NCBI GenBank assembly: GCA_961205875.1 | Contig: OY540820.1 | Coordinates: 2,604,001-2,668,000 of the forward strand | From: Sialis fuliginosa | Lineage: Eukaryota; Arthropoda; Insecta; Megaloptera; Sialidae | Direction of reading: 5' to 3' | Length of the DNA: 64,000 nt | Shown here: positions 11,540-23,270 of the stretch, in pieces | Position numbering within the stretch: position 1 is the stretch's first letter | How the letters are laid out: every line of letters starts with the position of its first letter | Program-made: the position numbers and the translations under genes | The notes under the pieces: generated by a model | Databases searched by the model: none | What the model saw: only the letters and a program-made list of their open reading frames with translations | What the model was told of the DNA's origin: nothing

Positions 11540-11740
11540 ATCAATAATATTTTACCTTTTATGAATGTGAAATGTTTCTTCATATTTTAATTTTAAATCA
11601 ATATATTTTAAAATATTTAATTGTTAACATGTGTCAAAAATCATCCAATTGCTCGACAAAATATTTGAAAGAAATGTGCTCATAATAACCTAAATTAAAA
11701 TAAATTATTGAAATCTTAATAAATTATATAATTATTTATT
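11540..11740. repeat. Left arm of a 3.4-kb-spaced inverted repeat
   Basis: This stretch is the reverse complement of 14945-15155. The shared core includes GTGAAATGTTTCTTCATATT and, at the far end, TTCCATGGC. The arms are about 190 bp and similar but not identical. They may be two independent insertions of one repeat in opposite orientation. Confidence 0.55.
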
Positions 11741-12009
11741 CCATGGCTTTATATAAATGACAGTTGTGTTGTATACTGTCACATTATGGAAACAAAACAC
11801 GACTTGATAAAGATTTTTTAACTCTTTTGATGTTAAATCTTAGGGTTTCATAAAATATTAATAGCCACGATACTGCTCAGAAATTAAGTAACTATTGGTT
11901 AAAACCGTATTGAAGTCGGTTAAGTATTTCCCGAGTCTATAAGTCTACAAACGAACATTCATTTTTATATATTAAAATATGATGAAGGCTCTCGTATGGT
12001 ATGGTGGGG
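11741..12009. other. AT-rich spacer, nothing recognised
   Basis: No gene or repeat boundary seen. Confidence 0.4.
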
Positions 12010-12376
12010 CAGGGCTTCGAACCGTTAATTTTTTCGTTTCGGTTTTCGTTCCGGTTCGAGTAAAAAAATTTATTTCGGTTCGGTTCCGGTTTTCGTTCCG
12101 AAGAAAATAACGGTTTTCGATTCAGCTCCGATTGGTTAGTTAAAAACAATGTATTGGTATTAAACATTTATTTTCTACCATAATTTAGAACATTTAATGG
12201 TACTTGTATGATAGTCCGAACGACAATATAATATCATGTTAACGCGCGTATTTTATCATGTACCGAACCGAAAAAAACCGATATATTTTTTTCGTATCGG
12301 TTCCGGTTTTCGTTCCGGCAAAAATAACGGTTTTTCCGGTATTCGGTTTTTGGTTCAGTTCCGGTTCGAAACCCTG
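12010..12376. mobile_element. hAT element, CAGGGCTTCGAACCG family, copy 1
   Basis: The ends are CAGGGCTTCGAACCG and GGTTCGAAACCCTG; the interior is rich in CGGTTCCGGTTTTCG-type repeats. The flanking 8-mers TGGTGGGG and TCGTGAAG agree at five positions and may be an old duplication. It is homologous in opposite orientation to the copy at 38129-38509 in a lectin intron, whose duplication is perfect. Confidence 0.75.
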
Positions 12377-13889
12377 TCGTGAAGGTTCCTGGTAGCGTCT
12401 AGTCTGCGCACTTGATTAATGCAACCCTACTAATACTAGGCATTAACCACATAAAGGTAAGTTTTATTTCAAAACTATAAATATTATACAGGGTGGGGCA
12501 TTTAAAGTGTTACATATTTGAAAAAAAATTTCAGACCAAAAAATGTTTAGTCATGAGAGGGTAATCTACTATATATAACGAAGTGTCCTCACTCACTCAC
12601 TCACTGATAATCATTTTTTTGACCATTTCCACTCATCGGAGAAACTTGAAATTTGGTATATACATTCCTTGGGGGTAAAAAATAACAACTAGTGGGCCTT
12701 TTTTGAAAAAGTTTATAAATGGGGTAACAAGGGGCCCCCAAATTTTCAAAAAAAAAGTTAGAATTTTTTTATTATTTTTTTTATATTCCTTGGGTGATAT
12801 AATGTAAGGTTCAAATTTCAGATTTAAAAAAAATGAAAAAAAAAGGAAAAAAAAAGTTTTGATGTAAAAAAGTATCAAAACGAAAACCGATATTAGATTT
12901 TTTTAATTTTTTTCAAATACTTTGGTTAATTGGCAACCATGAACCCGTGTCTGATTTTTGAAAAAGATATGTTAAAGAGGAGAAAATAAACAAAATACGT
13001 TTACATATAATGCGCTTTAAGCATTTACTAAATTAATTGCAAATGTCGTAACTATGGATACATTATATTTTATTGATTATTTTTAAAAATTTTAAATGTC
13101 AGTGGCCATTTAAAATTTTGAAGTGAACAATAAAATATAACAAAAAAGAAATATAAAGAACATAACGAACGAAAAAATATGCACAACTCTAATGTAATAA
13201 ATAATTTAAATTTTCATAAATAAATTTGACAAAAAAATTGAAGACAAACAATTACAACATTCGGCGATAGATATGTGTTCCCGGTACAAATAAAAATTAA
13301 GTAGGTATATAATGACATTTTTTAAATCTTAAGTCATTGAATTATCAATATTTTTACTTTCATAGTTATAGGTATTTTATTATATTTATTTGTAATCATA
13401 AATATCAGAAGAATTTATATAATTTCAAATTAACATTGTAATTTTAAATGATATTATTTTAATTGTTGTTTGAAAATGTATATCTGTCATCTTTAACCTA
13501 AAATGTACATTTACAAAATTAAAACAAGATGTTGATTTATTGCAAATTGTTACGAAAGCTTCATTCAATTGACAAGACCTATATTTGATTGTAATTAATT
13601 AATTAATTGTACAAAGGGTGTACGAGTATCTACAAGAGCTAATAATGTATTTATATAGACACATTGATGAATTTTTGAAAGACACGAGCAGAAAAACCAA
13701 AAATGAAATTATTTTTAATATTCATAAAATGTTCAAATCATGTAAGTACATGATGTAATACAATACATGTACCAGAAGTCATAAAATAATTTTTTGTCGT
13801 TGTCATATCAGAAACAAATGTCATAATATGTATTTAGTATGCAATATATTTTCATACGACAAGAGTTGAAAACGCATCGTAAACAAATA
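12377..13889. other. AT-rich region with small repeat fragments
   Basis: A TATACAGGGTGGGGC end lies at about 12488 without a visible partner. A (CACT)n tract lies at about 12593. A good donor-like CATAAAGGTAAGTTTT occurs at about 12450, with no promoter or coding exon beside it. The rest is AT-rich with no supported gene. Confidence 0.4.
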
Positions 13890-13891
13890 TA

Positions 13892-14180
13892 CAGGTAATC
13901 CTCGACTTATAATTGTCTTTGTCTCTTTCTTACATGCACATATTACATAAATGAAACAAACAGTTTCGGGAATTTCCCAAAAATGTAATTTATTATTATT
14001 TATGTAGATATTTTTGGGAACCCGCAACTGTTTGTTATGTATAGAAAATGCGATTCGCTTCACATCAAGGAAAACGTCCAAAGCAAAAATATGTACATAT
14101 TGTACGTGTTAACTTACAACTTATTCTATTTACGATCGATGTTTAGAAACCTATCTCGGTTGTAAGTCGAGGAATACCTG
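13892..14180. mobile_element. Tc1/mariner-type MITE, 289 bp
   Basis: The ends are CAGGTAATCCTCGACTTA and, on the right, TAAGTCGAGGAATACCTG, with TA on both sides (13890-13891 and 14181-14182). The CAG ends and TA duplication fit a mariner/pogo-type miniature element. There is no transposase. Confidence 0.75.
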
Positions 14181-14944
14181 TACTACGATATATAACGTAT
14201 GTCTTATCAGTTTAAGCGTAAAAAATATCAAAGTTAATATTCAATGTTTTTAAATGCTGCGAGAAGTTCAAACATGCTTGACTGATTTAAATTTACTTTT
14301 TTCCTTATTTTATATATTACTTACAAAATAACCAAGACGTTCCATTAAAATTTCAGGATTTGTGAAGTGTTCTGTCGTAGGAAAAGTTTAGGAAGCACTG
14401 TTCTACATCATACTTCAATATCAACCAAATTGAGTTATTGAGGGTAAAAAATATATTGAAAAAACCTCATAGATAAACCATATTTAGTTTGTGCAATAAA
14501 GTTTTAACAGGTACGATTTTTCTAAAATATCTTAAAATTAATAAAATTAAAATTGATAAAAGCCCAGCTCTAATGAATAAATAAGAAAGCACTCCATCAC
14601 AGCACTATATTATTCCGTCGCGGGAAAGTACCTACCATATAGGCCAGTCAGGATCCACTCAGGGCTAGCTACGTCACTGGTTACGATACTATATTATTGT
14701 TGGTTACGATATTTCATAAAACAGATATCGGTGCTTAGAATACATTGTCTGGAGGAATACGATAAAAGTTTTAACAGATTTTTTAGCGGAAAAGAGAATT
14801 TTGTCGCTTATATATGAGATTTTTAGAATCGATAACTCAATTTCGCAAAAAGTGTATCTTACGATACTTTGCCTTGGAGGGGACGATATAGAAATAATTT
14901 AACCAGGTATGTTATAATTTAGGTATATAAAAACATAGTACCTA
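14181..14944. other. AT-rich spacer with a lone hAT-like end
   Basis: An AGGGCTAGCTACGTCACTG end lies near 14662-14681, the same type as the inner composite element's terminus, but no partner end is visible. Nothing else recognised. Confidence 0.4.
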
Positions 14945-15155
14945 GCCATGGAATACGGAATTTTATAATTTACGGTTTCAATATTTTATTTTATTAATTT
15001 AGGTTACTATGATTATGTCTCTTTAAAATATTTTGTCGAACAATTAAATGATTTTTGACACATATTAACAATTAAATATTTTGAAATGCCTATATTGATT
15101 GAAAATTTAAATATGAAGAAACATTTCACTTCTATGAAAGGTAAAATATCGAAAT
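14945..15155. repeat. Right arm of a 3.4-kb-spaced inverted repeat
   Basis: Reverse complement of 11540-11740, with shared GCCATGGAA and AATATGAAGAAACATTTCAC segments. The 64-residue + frame at 15086-15280 overlaps it and is not supported as a gene. Confidence 0.55.
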
Positions 15156-15324
15156 TAATTATTAGGTTTGGTGTAAATTTTTCGAAACACAATTTTTCGA
15201 ATCACAATTTTTTGAATCAAAATTCTTCGAATGAACAATTTTTCGAAAAATTTAAGTTTTATTGTTCAAATTTTAATTAGTTAATAAAATATTAAGTAAA
15301 GTAATATTTGGACATTTTACGATA

Positions 15325-16281
15325 TCCATACTAATATTATAAATGCGAAAGTGTGTTTGTCTGTCTGTTTTCTGTTTGTTACCTTTTCACGGCTAAACCG
15401 CTTTACCGATTTTGATGAAATTTGGCAGTGAGATAGCTTGCATCCCGAGGACGGATATAGGCTATTTCGTATCTTAAAAATTCAACCCCTAAGAAATTGC
15501 AAGGGGGTGGAAATTTTTTAATTTTTTTTAGTAATTATTATTTTACCCCCCGATACATATGAAGGGTTGTAAGTGGTTTTATTCGATCCGGCGGGAAAAA
15601 TACCACGGGGGCGTAGGTTTTAGGGGGCAAAACAACCCTCTATCTCGCATAGGAGCCGAGATATTTACGATTTTGTATAATGAAAGAAAACTAAAAATAA
15701 GAAAAATTTAATATTTTACCCCCTGTCACATATGAAGAGTTGTAATTGATTACATTCGATCTGGCGGGCAAAAATACTACGGAAGAGGGATTATTAGGGG
15801 GACAAAACAACCCCTTATCTTACATAGGAGTCGCGACTTATATTATAAATGCGAAAGTGTATCTCTCAGTCTGTCTATTTGTTACCTGTTCACGACTAAA
15901 CTGCTTTACCGATTTTGATGAAATTTGGCAGTGAGATGGCTTACATCCCGAGGACGGATTAAGGCTATTTCGTATCTCGAAAATTCAACCCCTAAGGAAT
16001 TGCAAGGGAGAGGAAAATTTTTAATTTTTTTTAGTAATTATTATTTTACCCCCCGTTACATATGAAGGGTTGTAAGTGGTTTTATTCTATCCAGCGGGAA
16101 AAATACCACGGGGGCGGGGGTTTTAGGGCGGAAAAACCCCTCTATCTCGCATAGGAGCCGACACATTTACGATTTTGTATAATTAAAGAAAACTAAAAAT
16201 AAGATAAATTTAATATTTTACCCCCTGTCACATATGAAGGGTTTCGAAATCCACGCGAGCGAAGTCGCGGGTAGCAGCTAG
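15325..16281 (+). mobile_element. Non-autonomous Helitron with internal tandem duplication
   Basis: The 5' end TCCATACTAATATTATAAAT lies between A and T-rich host bases. The 3' end is CTAG (16278-16281) followed by T. About eleven bases before it lies a hairpin with stem CGCGA/TCGCG. TC start, 3' hairpin, CTRR end and no target duplication define Helitrons. The 5' half recurs once with a 507-bp period (AAATGCGAAAGTG at 15341 and 15848), each copy continuing through CCGATTTTGATGAAATTTGG. No Rep or helicase frame is present. Confidence 0.8.
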
Positions 16282-16588
16282 TCGAATATAATGAGAAAAT
16301 TGTCATAAATCTCAAAAATTTACGACATTGAATTTTTTTCCCTCTTTTTTGGCTTTACTATGATTAGATGCAGCCAGTTAAAACCAGACGAACACAACCT
16401 TCTCCCGACGTGGATGACATATAGGAAGGGAATGTGCATTGGGGTAGTCAGGGCAGGCGACACTTATAAAACCCTTCGAATTACGGGGAGTTTTTTTTAA
16501 GGATTACACAACAGGAGCTTATACTATTCTGACAAGGGGGGTAGCGGTTCCATTCCCACATACTATCAGGTTGTTAATATGTGGGACT
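16282..16588. other. Spacer, nothing recognised
   Basis: Slightly more GC than its surroundings but with no coding frame or repeat end that I can support. Confidence 0.35.
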
Positions 16589-17357
16589 CAGTGCCGGATT
16601 AAGCAAGCGCAGGGCCTGTAGCAAATGTTATGAAGAGGCCCTTGACAGTGACGTAGCTAGGGGGGGGGGTGAAATTCGGGGAGTAAATCGTTAGATTCAT
16701 CCACTCCCTCAATAGGAATTTTTTTGCGGGTGTTACCCGTTGTGAATTTTTAACGACATAAAAATATCAGTGGGATTTATTTTTTAGGATGATCATCACC
16801 TCTATAGACTTTCAATAATAAAAAAAGTCAATTCACTCAATTTATTAGACATTTTTCCCATTGGAAGCTTTAAATATCCAAAAAAGAGGTAAATATTATA
16901 CCATAGACATAGAGCATGGACCGCGCATCTGACTCGAAAACAGAACCGTGTCAAAAATTAGAAAGTGCAAGCTTTTGAATGTGCTTTGGGACACGCAAAT
17001 CTAATTAATTTTCGCGGAAATATAACTGTTTGAAAATTTAAATTTTTTTTTTAATTATCACTTAATTTTTTTGAGGAGTGTGTAATAAAACACCACTTTT
17101 ACAAACAAAATTTTCTTGATTTGATTTGAGCAAATTTAGAAAAATCAAAGATCGGAGATTCAAAAATCGATTTTACGATTAAATCGAATCGAGATCGGAA
17201 ACCCTAAATTTTAATTATTAATTAGTGTAGATTCGGACACCCCGTATCAACCATTGGACGGTAAGTGGTAAGTCCAATAAGAGATATATGTATTTAACCG
17301 CAAAGTTGCGGGGCCCGTAGCATTTGCTACTCCTTCTACGTTGTTAATCCGGCACTG
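16589..17357. mobile_element. Composite nested hAT element, short copy
   Basis: The ends are CAGTGCCGGATTAAGC and GTTAATCCGGCACTG. The 8-bp flanks GTGGGACT and GTGCGACT differ at one base. It is in opposite orientation to the 9002-11113 copy and shares both its outer sequence and the inner CAGTGACGTAGCTAGGG element beginning at about 16644. It lacks the GGCCAAGTG repeat and 288-bp array of the long copy. Confidence 0.8.
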
Positions 17358-19242
17358 GTGCGACTTTCCATTCCCCTCCCGGACATTGAAAATTAGAATA
17401 GCATATTTTACCTTTCACAATCTACGGCAGAGGCACACTCAATAATTTAACAATTATAAATATTGTGATACATAAAAAAATGAAAATTACATACAATTTT
17501 TTTCTGGCCTACAATGTAAGATAAAATATATTCTATAACGATTTGCACAAATTACATCATAAACAAATCTCCATCAACATACAATTTTATATTACATTAA
17601 GAATTAATGCAAATGATTTTCGTAATTGTATTGATTTATCTACGGCGCCAAATTTAAGAGGGCGGCCGAGAACAAGTTTAATGTCATGGAAAAATGAAGT
17701 CGTATAAAAAAGATTGTTTTTTTCTATAGAACAAGATAACGTAATAAAAAATATAAATGTCCATTAGAAAAAAAAAATTATACCATTTTGGCCCCCTCCT
17801 CCCAAAAAAAAATAAAAAATAATTTAAAACAATTTTATTTTAAATGTTAGTTTCAGAAATATTCATGTCTTTCATGTGTTGTATGCATACATAAAACAAA
17901 TATCATGTAGAAAATATATATTTAGTACCTATATATTTTGTGAAGCTATTTTAGACTTTATGAAAAAATATTTTTATTTATGGGGTAATAAAAGAAAATA
18001 CGATCTTAAAGAAACAAAACACATACAATCTTGAATTACGACGAGAAAAAATGCGATAATCTATCCGAAAATCATAAAATATATACTAAATGTTTTTCAG
18101 GTCCGTTATTCAACATTTTGCTTAAAATATTGTGAACATTATTGTATGTGAAAATAACTATAAATAAACAGCAGTTTTTAAATTTAAAACTTCACGTATT
18201 TGATTGATATTTGCAATTTTTTTCACACCCAAATATAGTTTACAAAAATGACATTTTTTGCTTGCTTTATAACCACATTACTCCTAAGAAAACGAAGAAA
18301 ATTCAATCTGTGAAATGCGTTGAAAAGTTGGGATTTTGAATTTTGTCCTTTCTTTTCATAAAAATATATCGGTCATTTTTCCTCTATAAAAATGAAATGG
18401 GTACGGACCTGAGTGTATTATACAAGACCTCATAACTGATTCTAGACATGACTTTAACATTATACGTATTTTATAGTTTAATTTGAAGCGATATACGAGG
18501 CGCTCTCTCTAGCCCTCCAGACCCTTCCTTGTGTATTCAAATACAAAGAAAGTTATTTATATAGGGCATTAATAGGGATATTTTGACCACCGTGATACAA
18601 CAACATGTTATTCGTACAATTTATATAATTTGAAATAAAAAATGATACTACATTATATTATATTTTTTTATATAAAAAAGTTTCTCAATACAAATCTATG
18701 GTTTCGGTAACTTATTGTCTACCTAAACTCTTAGGCATCAACTACGAGGGGATCTCCCCCCCCCCCCCCCCTGTGAATCAAGTTTATATTAAATTAAACA
18801 ATAAATACACATTCGTCAGTAAAATTAAATTGTGATTTATTCAAATAAATAGCTCTTTTAAAAAAATCGTAGAAAAATATTTTTTTACACTCGACGTACT
18901 CTGCTTGAGTTAGAAATTTTTAACTGATTTTTTATTGGTCCGTAATTTAAAAAAAAATTCCATCGTGATTATTTTTATCAAATTTACATCTTTTTGAATA
19001 TTTACTATTTTAGTAAATTTTTTATACCAGTGATTATAAAAATCTCGCGGCCCCCCCTCGGGTAAAATAAAAAGTCGGCGTCTATGCCTATGTTTCCTTA
19101 CAGCAGAAAAACCACTGAACCAATTTGAATGAGATTTTTTTATATAACTTTGGATAATCAAGGGTACCTACTTAATAATCAACTTTAATATTATGAAAAA
19201 TGTTAAAGTTTATAATATTAAAAAAGGTTTGTAGACAATTAA
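17358..19242. other. AT-rich region, nothing recognised
   Basis: A C-run (about 18754-18771), poly-A/T tracts and no supported gene. The 83-residue minus frame at 18910-19161 has no recognisable family. Confidence 0.4.
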
Positions 19243-19476
19243 ACTTTCTGTTTAAACTCCGAGGTTGATCAGGCATTAGATACAGTGTGTTTACAAAATC
19301 CTGTAAACCAAAACTTTGGGTCCTTGGATGAGAATATTCCGGGGTATATTACGGTTAGGAAGTTTTCAGGAAAAATGAATCTCGACATGATTTATAAGCA
19401 ACTGCCCAATTTTGATTCGTCGTTCTCTTCGTATAGATTAAACTTGAAAACTACTGAACCGATTTTGATGTGGTAA
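19243..19476 (+). pseudogene. Unidentified open frame, possibly an exon or gene remnant
   Basis: The frame is open for 77 codons after a TAA, with a mixed, protein-like composition unlike the low-complexity frames nearby. It contains the segment NPVNQNFGSLDENIPGY and later KQLPNFDSSFSSYRL. Its last ~45 bases (ACTACTGAACCGATTTTG) match a motif shared by repeats here, so the coding-like part probably ends near 19440. I do not recognise the family. The next frame (19605-19844) may be a continuation. It could be a decayed transposon ORF or a lost host gene. Confidence 0.3.
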
Positions 19477-19604
19477 TCACTATTTTAAAAAGTGTCACAG
19501 ACCCTAGAATTGATTCAAACTACTAATCAATAGATTTTCGGCAAACTCTCATTAAGGAATGTTGATAATAATCGATACTTTTTATAAAAAATGTACAAAA
19601 ATAA

Positions 19605-19844
19605 ATACGAAAAATCAAAAGTGGTCATGATATTGATGCAATTAAACTAAAAACAGTCGATCGGGATGTAGTGCCTACTTTTTTAGAGAACCCAGTCACG
19701 CGGGGATTCACCGAAATACACACGGACGAATCCGTAGAGAAAATTTCACATAATATTCAGAAACATTCTGCAAACAATATTCAAGATTCTCCTACAGCAC
19801 GTATGCATTATCATATTTTGTTCGGAAACATCTGTAAAAAATGA
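19605..19844 (+). pseudogene. Second unidentified open frame, same strand
   Basis: Seventy-nine codons are open between stops with no ATG near the start, so it is absent from ATG-based searches. It includes the segment FLENPVTRGFTEIHTDES and a C-terminus ending NICKK. The L-x-NPV pattern also occurs in the preceding frame. I cannot name a family. Internal exon or pseudogene fragment are both possible. Confidence 0.28.
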
Positions 19845-20906
19845 AATTGTAAGCATACATTACAAACATAACAGTAACACACACATAAACACACACACAC
19901 ACACAAATAGAAAGCTAAATTCCCCATAAAGTATTGCCAGATAAATAAAATAAATGTGCAATTTCATAAAGACCTGCTTTAGAATAAGAGAACAGAATGA
20001 AGGAGGAGGTGGGGTTACTGACAATGAGTAAGAGGTATGCAGAGATATATTCGAATACTTTACAGATGATGGATCAACCATCAGAGTAGAGATGTTTTTG
20101 CATTTGAATCGCAGCCAGTGCCGGAATTATATAAATCCATGTTATGTACGAAGTATGTATAGTATAATTATTATTTTTAAGTGTTTGGTAACGTCAGTGA
20201 GTCTGGCGCCCTGGGTGAGATTATACTCACATTCCCGGGATGACCATTATGTCAAGTCAATCATTAAAAATATATTTAATTAGTCTTAAAATTTATTCAG
20301 TTACAATAGTCCAGTCAAGGAAGCAGTGAAAAGTGCGAAAAACAAACTTTTAGGAGCAAGCAAATTTTATGGTTGATTATTATAGATTTTGGGGCGTAGA
20401 AGTCAAAAAAAATAACCTGGACTGGAGAAAAGTGGTGCAACACCCTTAAAAATGAGACTGAAGGGTGAAAACCCCGTTTCCAAGATTTTTTTCAATTTAT
20501 CTCAAAATCTAAATCGATTATGGTTTTTTATGGTTGATATTTGTTAGGGACACATAGACGAATAGATTGGGACGACATATACTGAATTTAACCAAAAATT
20601 ACTCTTTCTAGAGAGTTTAAAAGACGTAAAAATGACTTGTAATTATTCCTGATAATCCAAAGAATAATGATCAACCATAATACAAAAAATTGATTAATAG
20701 CTTGAACTATGAAAATCGCTAATGTCTAACGGTAAGTAACGTACATTTTTGAAAAACTACCTTTTTACTTAAATTTAAATAAAAACATCAGGAATATTTT
20801 TTAGTGAAACTAACTAACTATCTTCTGTACATACAAACAAATTTTTTTAAAGAAATTACATTTAGAGGTATCTCAAACCGGTGTAAAATCGTAAGAAAAA
20901 TAATTA
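19845..20906. other. Spacer with (CA)n microsatellite
   Basis: A (CA)n tract lies at about 19878-19906. Short hAT-like fragments occur near 20110 (CAGTGCCGGAATT) and 20205 (GGCGCCCTGGGTGAG). No supported gene. Confidence 0.4.
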
Positions 20907-21931
20907 TGTCCGATATTATAAATGAATGTGCTTGTTAGCTAACAAGCACATTAACGGGGTATTAATTGTGCTTTAATATCTATGAATTTGTTTAGGAATT
21001 TAGAGCAGTGATACTGCAACTTATTATAACACAACTACATAGTAACTCTGACCGAACAAAATAATTTTCACATATATCACCACTATTTTAATACTGTTGG
21101 TGTTTACTTACCGCACGTGCAGGAAACTTGCACAGGTAGAAAAGTGACTTGGATCAAGAAAATCTTGTTTTATATATAACGAAAACAATATTTTCTTAAG
21201 ATAAGAATATATTCTTAATCCAAGTATATTATTGTTTTCGTCCGACAATATTGCTTTAAGGAGGTTGGAAAGTTACGTCAAACCAGTAGGAATAAGTTGA
21301 AATTTCACACAATTGTTTAAAAACCCAAAATGAATGACATACTGAAATTTAAGATTTTTTGACCTACTCGTTTTTAAGAAAATACATTTTAAAGTCCAGT
21401 TGTAAATACATGGCGTTAAATGGCAGTTGATAAAAATAGTTTGTTAAAAGATAGAAAAATGATAAAAATCAATTTAAAAAACAGTAAGATTGATTTGAAA
21501 ATTTAGTATATTGTAAATTATAGATTTATGTAATTATTTGAAGAAGAATAACATGTTTCGACCACACCATTATTAAGAAAACAATAAAAGAAACATGAAA
21601 AATGTATGAAATTATATATGAATATTTAAAATTAATGCATAACATCACTGGCATTGTAAAATGAGAAGTAATGACAAGATAGTGAGAAAGACAAGTCGTA
21701 TATAGTTTTGGCAACCGAAAACTACGTCTTATTAAGAGTAAATTCTTATATTAAAAAAATTGATTTCGTTATACAATATATAAAACAAAAATTTATTGGT
21801 CCAAGTCAACTTTTCTACCCGAGTGTCAAACACTTGATGATACTTCAAGGTAACTGTCATATAGGTTTGATACCCTATTTGAATGTGCTTGTTAGCTAAC
21901 AAATTAATTAACTCATTTATAATACCGGACA
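20907..21931. mobile_element. Element with palindromic TGTCCGATATTATAAATG ends
   Basis: The left end TGTCCGATATTATAAATGA pairs with a right end whose reverse complement is TGTCCGGTATTATAAATGA. Just inside the left end is a perfect 28-bp palindrome (20925-20952, half-site AATGTGCTTGTTAG). The right end has a partial version at 21882-21902. An inner block with AAAACGAAAACAATATTTTC (about 21170) also occurs at 32430. The ends resemble the Helitron 5' consensus, but no CTRR end was found, so the class is open. Confidence 0.5.
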
Positions 21932-22427
21932 CTAGATTACTTTATCGTTCCCAAATTATAATGAGCTTGTAATTTTTTCATTAATTAATAATAATTCTTT
22001 CTAGATTCTGAGCTAATTTTTTCCATGTGGCTGTCCGCCGCTCTTGGTGCTCCAGGCAGTCACTCAACTGCTCCCCCACCCCACCCCTAAAACCGTACTT
22101 AAAATTAAATTATTTGTTACAGTAACATTAAAATATTTCTGATAACTTTTGAGTTAAACTCCCGCCACTGGTGCAGTAATAATGTGTAATAAAGTGGATA
22201 TAAATCCGAGAAAGGTAAATTTATCATTTAGCCGACGTAAGATTTGGCCGCCGCCGAGCGCCGTAGACGTGTTATTAATTATTGCTAATTTCTGTTTCAA
22301 GTATTCCCTCGGCGAGCGCGGTTTTCTACTTGCGAGAATCTTTTTAGAGTATTAATGATTCAAAATGCGTTACATTACGTTATTAATCTCATGTTAGAAT
22401 GAAACACCTTTCATATTTCTCATAAAC
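21932..22427. other. Upstream sequence with a local GC-rich block
   Basis: Bases about 22228-22325 are much more GC-rich than the surroundings (GGCCGCCGCCGAGCGCCG and CTCGGCGAGCGCGG). They lie just upstream of the core promoter at 22429. A fragment near 22030-22080 looks transposon-derived. Confidence 0.4.
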
Positions 22428-22428
22428 A

Positions 22429-22460
22429 TATAAACATTTTAATGTCTCGTTTAATCAGTG
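22429..22460 (+). promoter_or_regulatory. Candidate core promoter (TATA plus arthropod initiator)
   Basis: TATAAAC at 22429 is followed 28 bases later by TCAGTG at 22455, matching the arthropod initiator TCAGT with +1 at the A (22457). The spacing is what RNA polymerase II promoters use. A consensus splice donor follows at 22523, and a GC-rich block lies upstream. These elements could occur by chance in AT-rich DNA, so the case rests on the three together. Confidence 0.45.
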
Positions 22461-22522
22461 TGCGAAATTATCAAGATGATTATAATCTTCGATAATTATC
22501 CAGTATAGGTCTGATTCATGAA
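22457..22522 (+). other. Candidate first exon, likely untranslated
   Basis: The exon would run from the initiator A to ATGAAG just before GTAAGTATAAT, an excellent donor. Its earlier ATG reads only ten codons to a stop. It might splice to the acceptor TTTCAG at 31157 ahead of the lectin start codon, making a 9-kb first intron, or it may belong to an unseen gene or non-coding RNA. Only RNA data can decide. Confidence 0.35.
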
Positions 22523-22555
22523 GGTAAGTATAATAATTCTCTTATTTTTACTCTG

Positions 22556-23165
22556 TATGGTACATATTTCCTCGTGCTAAATTCATCAAAGGTATAGTTA
22601 ATTAATTATTGAATAATTTTAATAAATATGAACTGCCATTGGTTAACCATATGATTTTTTTCGTAGGTATATTTTTTTTTTTGACAATTTCAATCTAAAC
22701 TTAATTTTTCCGCTATGCAAATGTCAAAATGACATTTAAAACGTCAAAATCATTTAATATGTCAAAGTAAATAGAAATAAAAATAAAATTACTATTTTTA
22801 AAGCAAATTGAGATCAACCTTTGTAGGGGAATATTTTACAATTAATATTATAAACTTTATTATAGGAAATTGAATGCTCTACAAACATGATTCTATAAAA
22901 TTTTCACGTAACGTCATTCTTGAGATATCTTGAAAAAATAATTATTTTGAGATGTCACCCCTCCCACTAACACACGATTTTGATGATTTTTAAATGGGAC
23001 CGTACTCAAACCAGACCCAACCATCCAACCAAGTTTCATTAATATCAGTTCAGTAGTTTATCAGTTATGCGTGTGACAAGGATTCAGGGGACAGACACAC
23101 GAATAAACACACGGACGGACAGACAGACACGAAACGAAAAGATCAATTTAAAATTTTGAAATCTT
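22556..23165 (+). repeat. Copy of the ~820-bp repeat unit (plus)
   Basis: It starts TTCCTCGTGCTAAATTCATC and passes through the TGACATTTAAAACG repeats, the GTCACCCCTCCC segment and the ACGGACGGACAGACAG tract. It ends at AAAATTTTGAAATC. The outermost ACATCTGCC end is eroded. It begins only 34 bases after the candidate donor at 22523. Confidence 0.75.
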
Positions 23166-23270
23166 TTGCAAGAAAGTAAAAAAATCTTTGTGCCTATAAT
23201 TAACTATACCTAATTTCATTATATTATGAATTGTCAAACTATTTTAATTATTTATTAATTAATAATTTAA

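Noticed and set aside
18746-18760. GGGGATCTCCCC resembling an NF-kB site
   Set aside because: It is the edge of a long C-run, far from any gene, so it is most likely chance.
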